From a virus: a stretch of 64,000 nt of DNA. Below the pieces are notes generated by a model. The model saw only the letters and a list, made by a program, of their open reading frames with translations. It searched no databases and was not told where the DNA came from. Location of the stretch: positions 92,733-156,732 of the IMG/VR virus record IMGVR_UViG_3300043411_001639. The stretch is one strand, 5' to 3'. This document shows, piece after piece, positions 63,996 to 64,000 of this stretch. Within the stretch, counting starts at the first letter, position 1; each line of letters starts with the position of its first letter. A program made the translations under genes and the position numbers.

Positions 63996-64000
63996 AGTAA

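Overview
The window is part of the genome of a large, AT-rich, contractile-tailed bacteriophage (Caudoviricetes, myovirus) with a T4-like but distant virion module. Recognisable T4-type proteins are gp25 (left edge, partial), gp4 (broken), gp6, large terminase gp17, portal gp20, prohead protease gp21, scaffold, major capsid gp23, probable neck proteins, two tail sheaths gp18 and tail tube gp19. Many other proteins have no T4 counterpart, are Ser/Gly-rich, and carry LamG-like, fibronectin-like and DNRLRE-like domains. Gene density is very high, no tRNA or CRISPR is visible, and no gene-free stretch exceeds about 110 bases. The host cannot be named from the sequence.

Layout: (1) 1-3.4 kb, baseplate wedge gp25, a gp4 head-completion nuclease locus disrupted by a homing-endonuclease remnant and a single-base frameshift, a RuvC-like resolvase and gp6. 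(2) 3.4-23.8 kb, a collinear run of twelve large baseplate/fibre/adhesin-type structural genes. (3) 23.8-33.9 kb, a possible packaged protein with a degenerate metallopeptidase motif (minus strand), a DnaG-type primase, a fused Mre11-Rad50 nuclease, a zinc-ribbon protein, TerL with a 143-residue mini-intein, a small possible virion protein on the minus strand, a Dps-like ferritin with an intact ferroxidase spacing, and an ATP-grasp enzyme. (4) 33.9-38.9 kb, a minus-strand operon with GroEL. (5) 38.9-47.8 kb, a HIGH-family nucleotidyltransferase, then portal, prohead protease, scaffold and major capsid protein, closed by a strong terminator. (6) 47.9-64 kb, a composite GIY-YIG homing endonuclease, a putative internal protein, neck genes with a putative ADP-ribosyltransferase among them, two tandem sheath genes, tail tube, an HNH endonuclease and two small genes.

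The most interesting systems-level pattern is a set of proteins that begin with a short hydrophobic or amphipathic peptide ending in [I/L]-x-E, the cleavage motif of T4-type gp21 protease, whose gene is here (42331-42951). T4 uses such capsid-targeting sequences to load internal proteins, including the ADP-ribosyltransferase Alt, into the head. The candidates here (near 24.6, 38.6, 41.4, 43.0, 50.3, 51.7, 61.0 and 63.1 kb) may be scaffold or injected cargo. The ADP-ribosyltransferase-like one, and an NMNAT-like nucleotidyltransferase nearby, fit a host-takeover cargo model. This is inference and is marked so.
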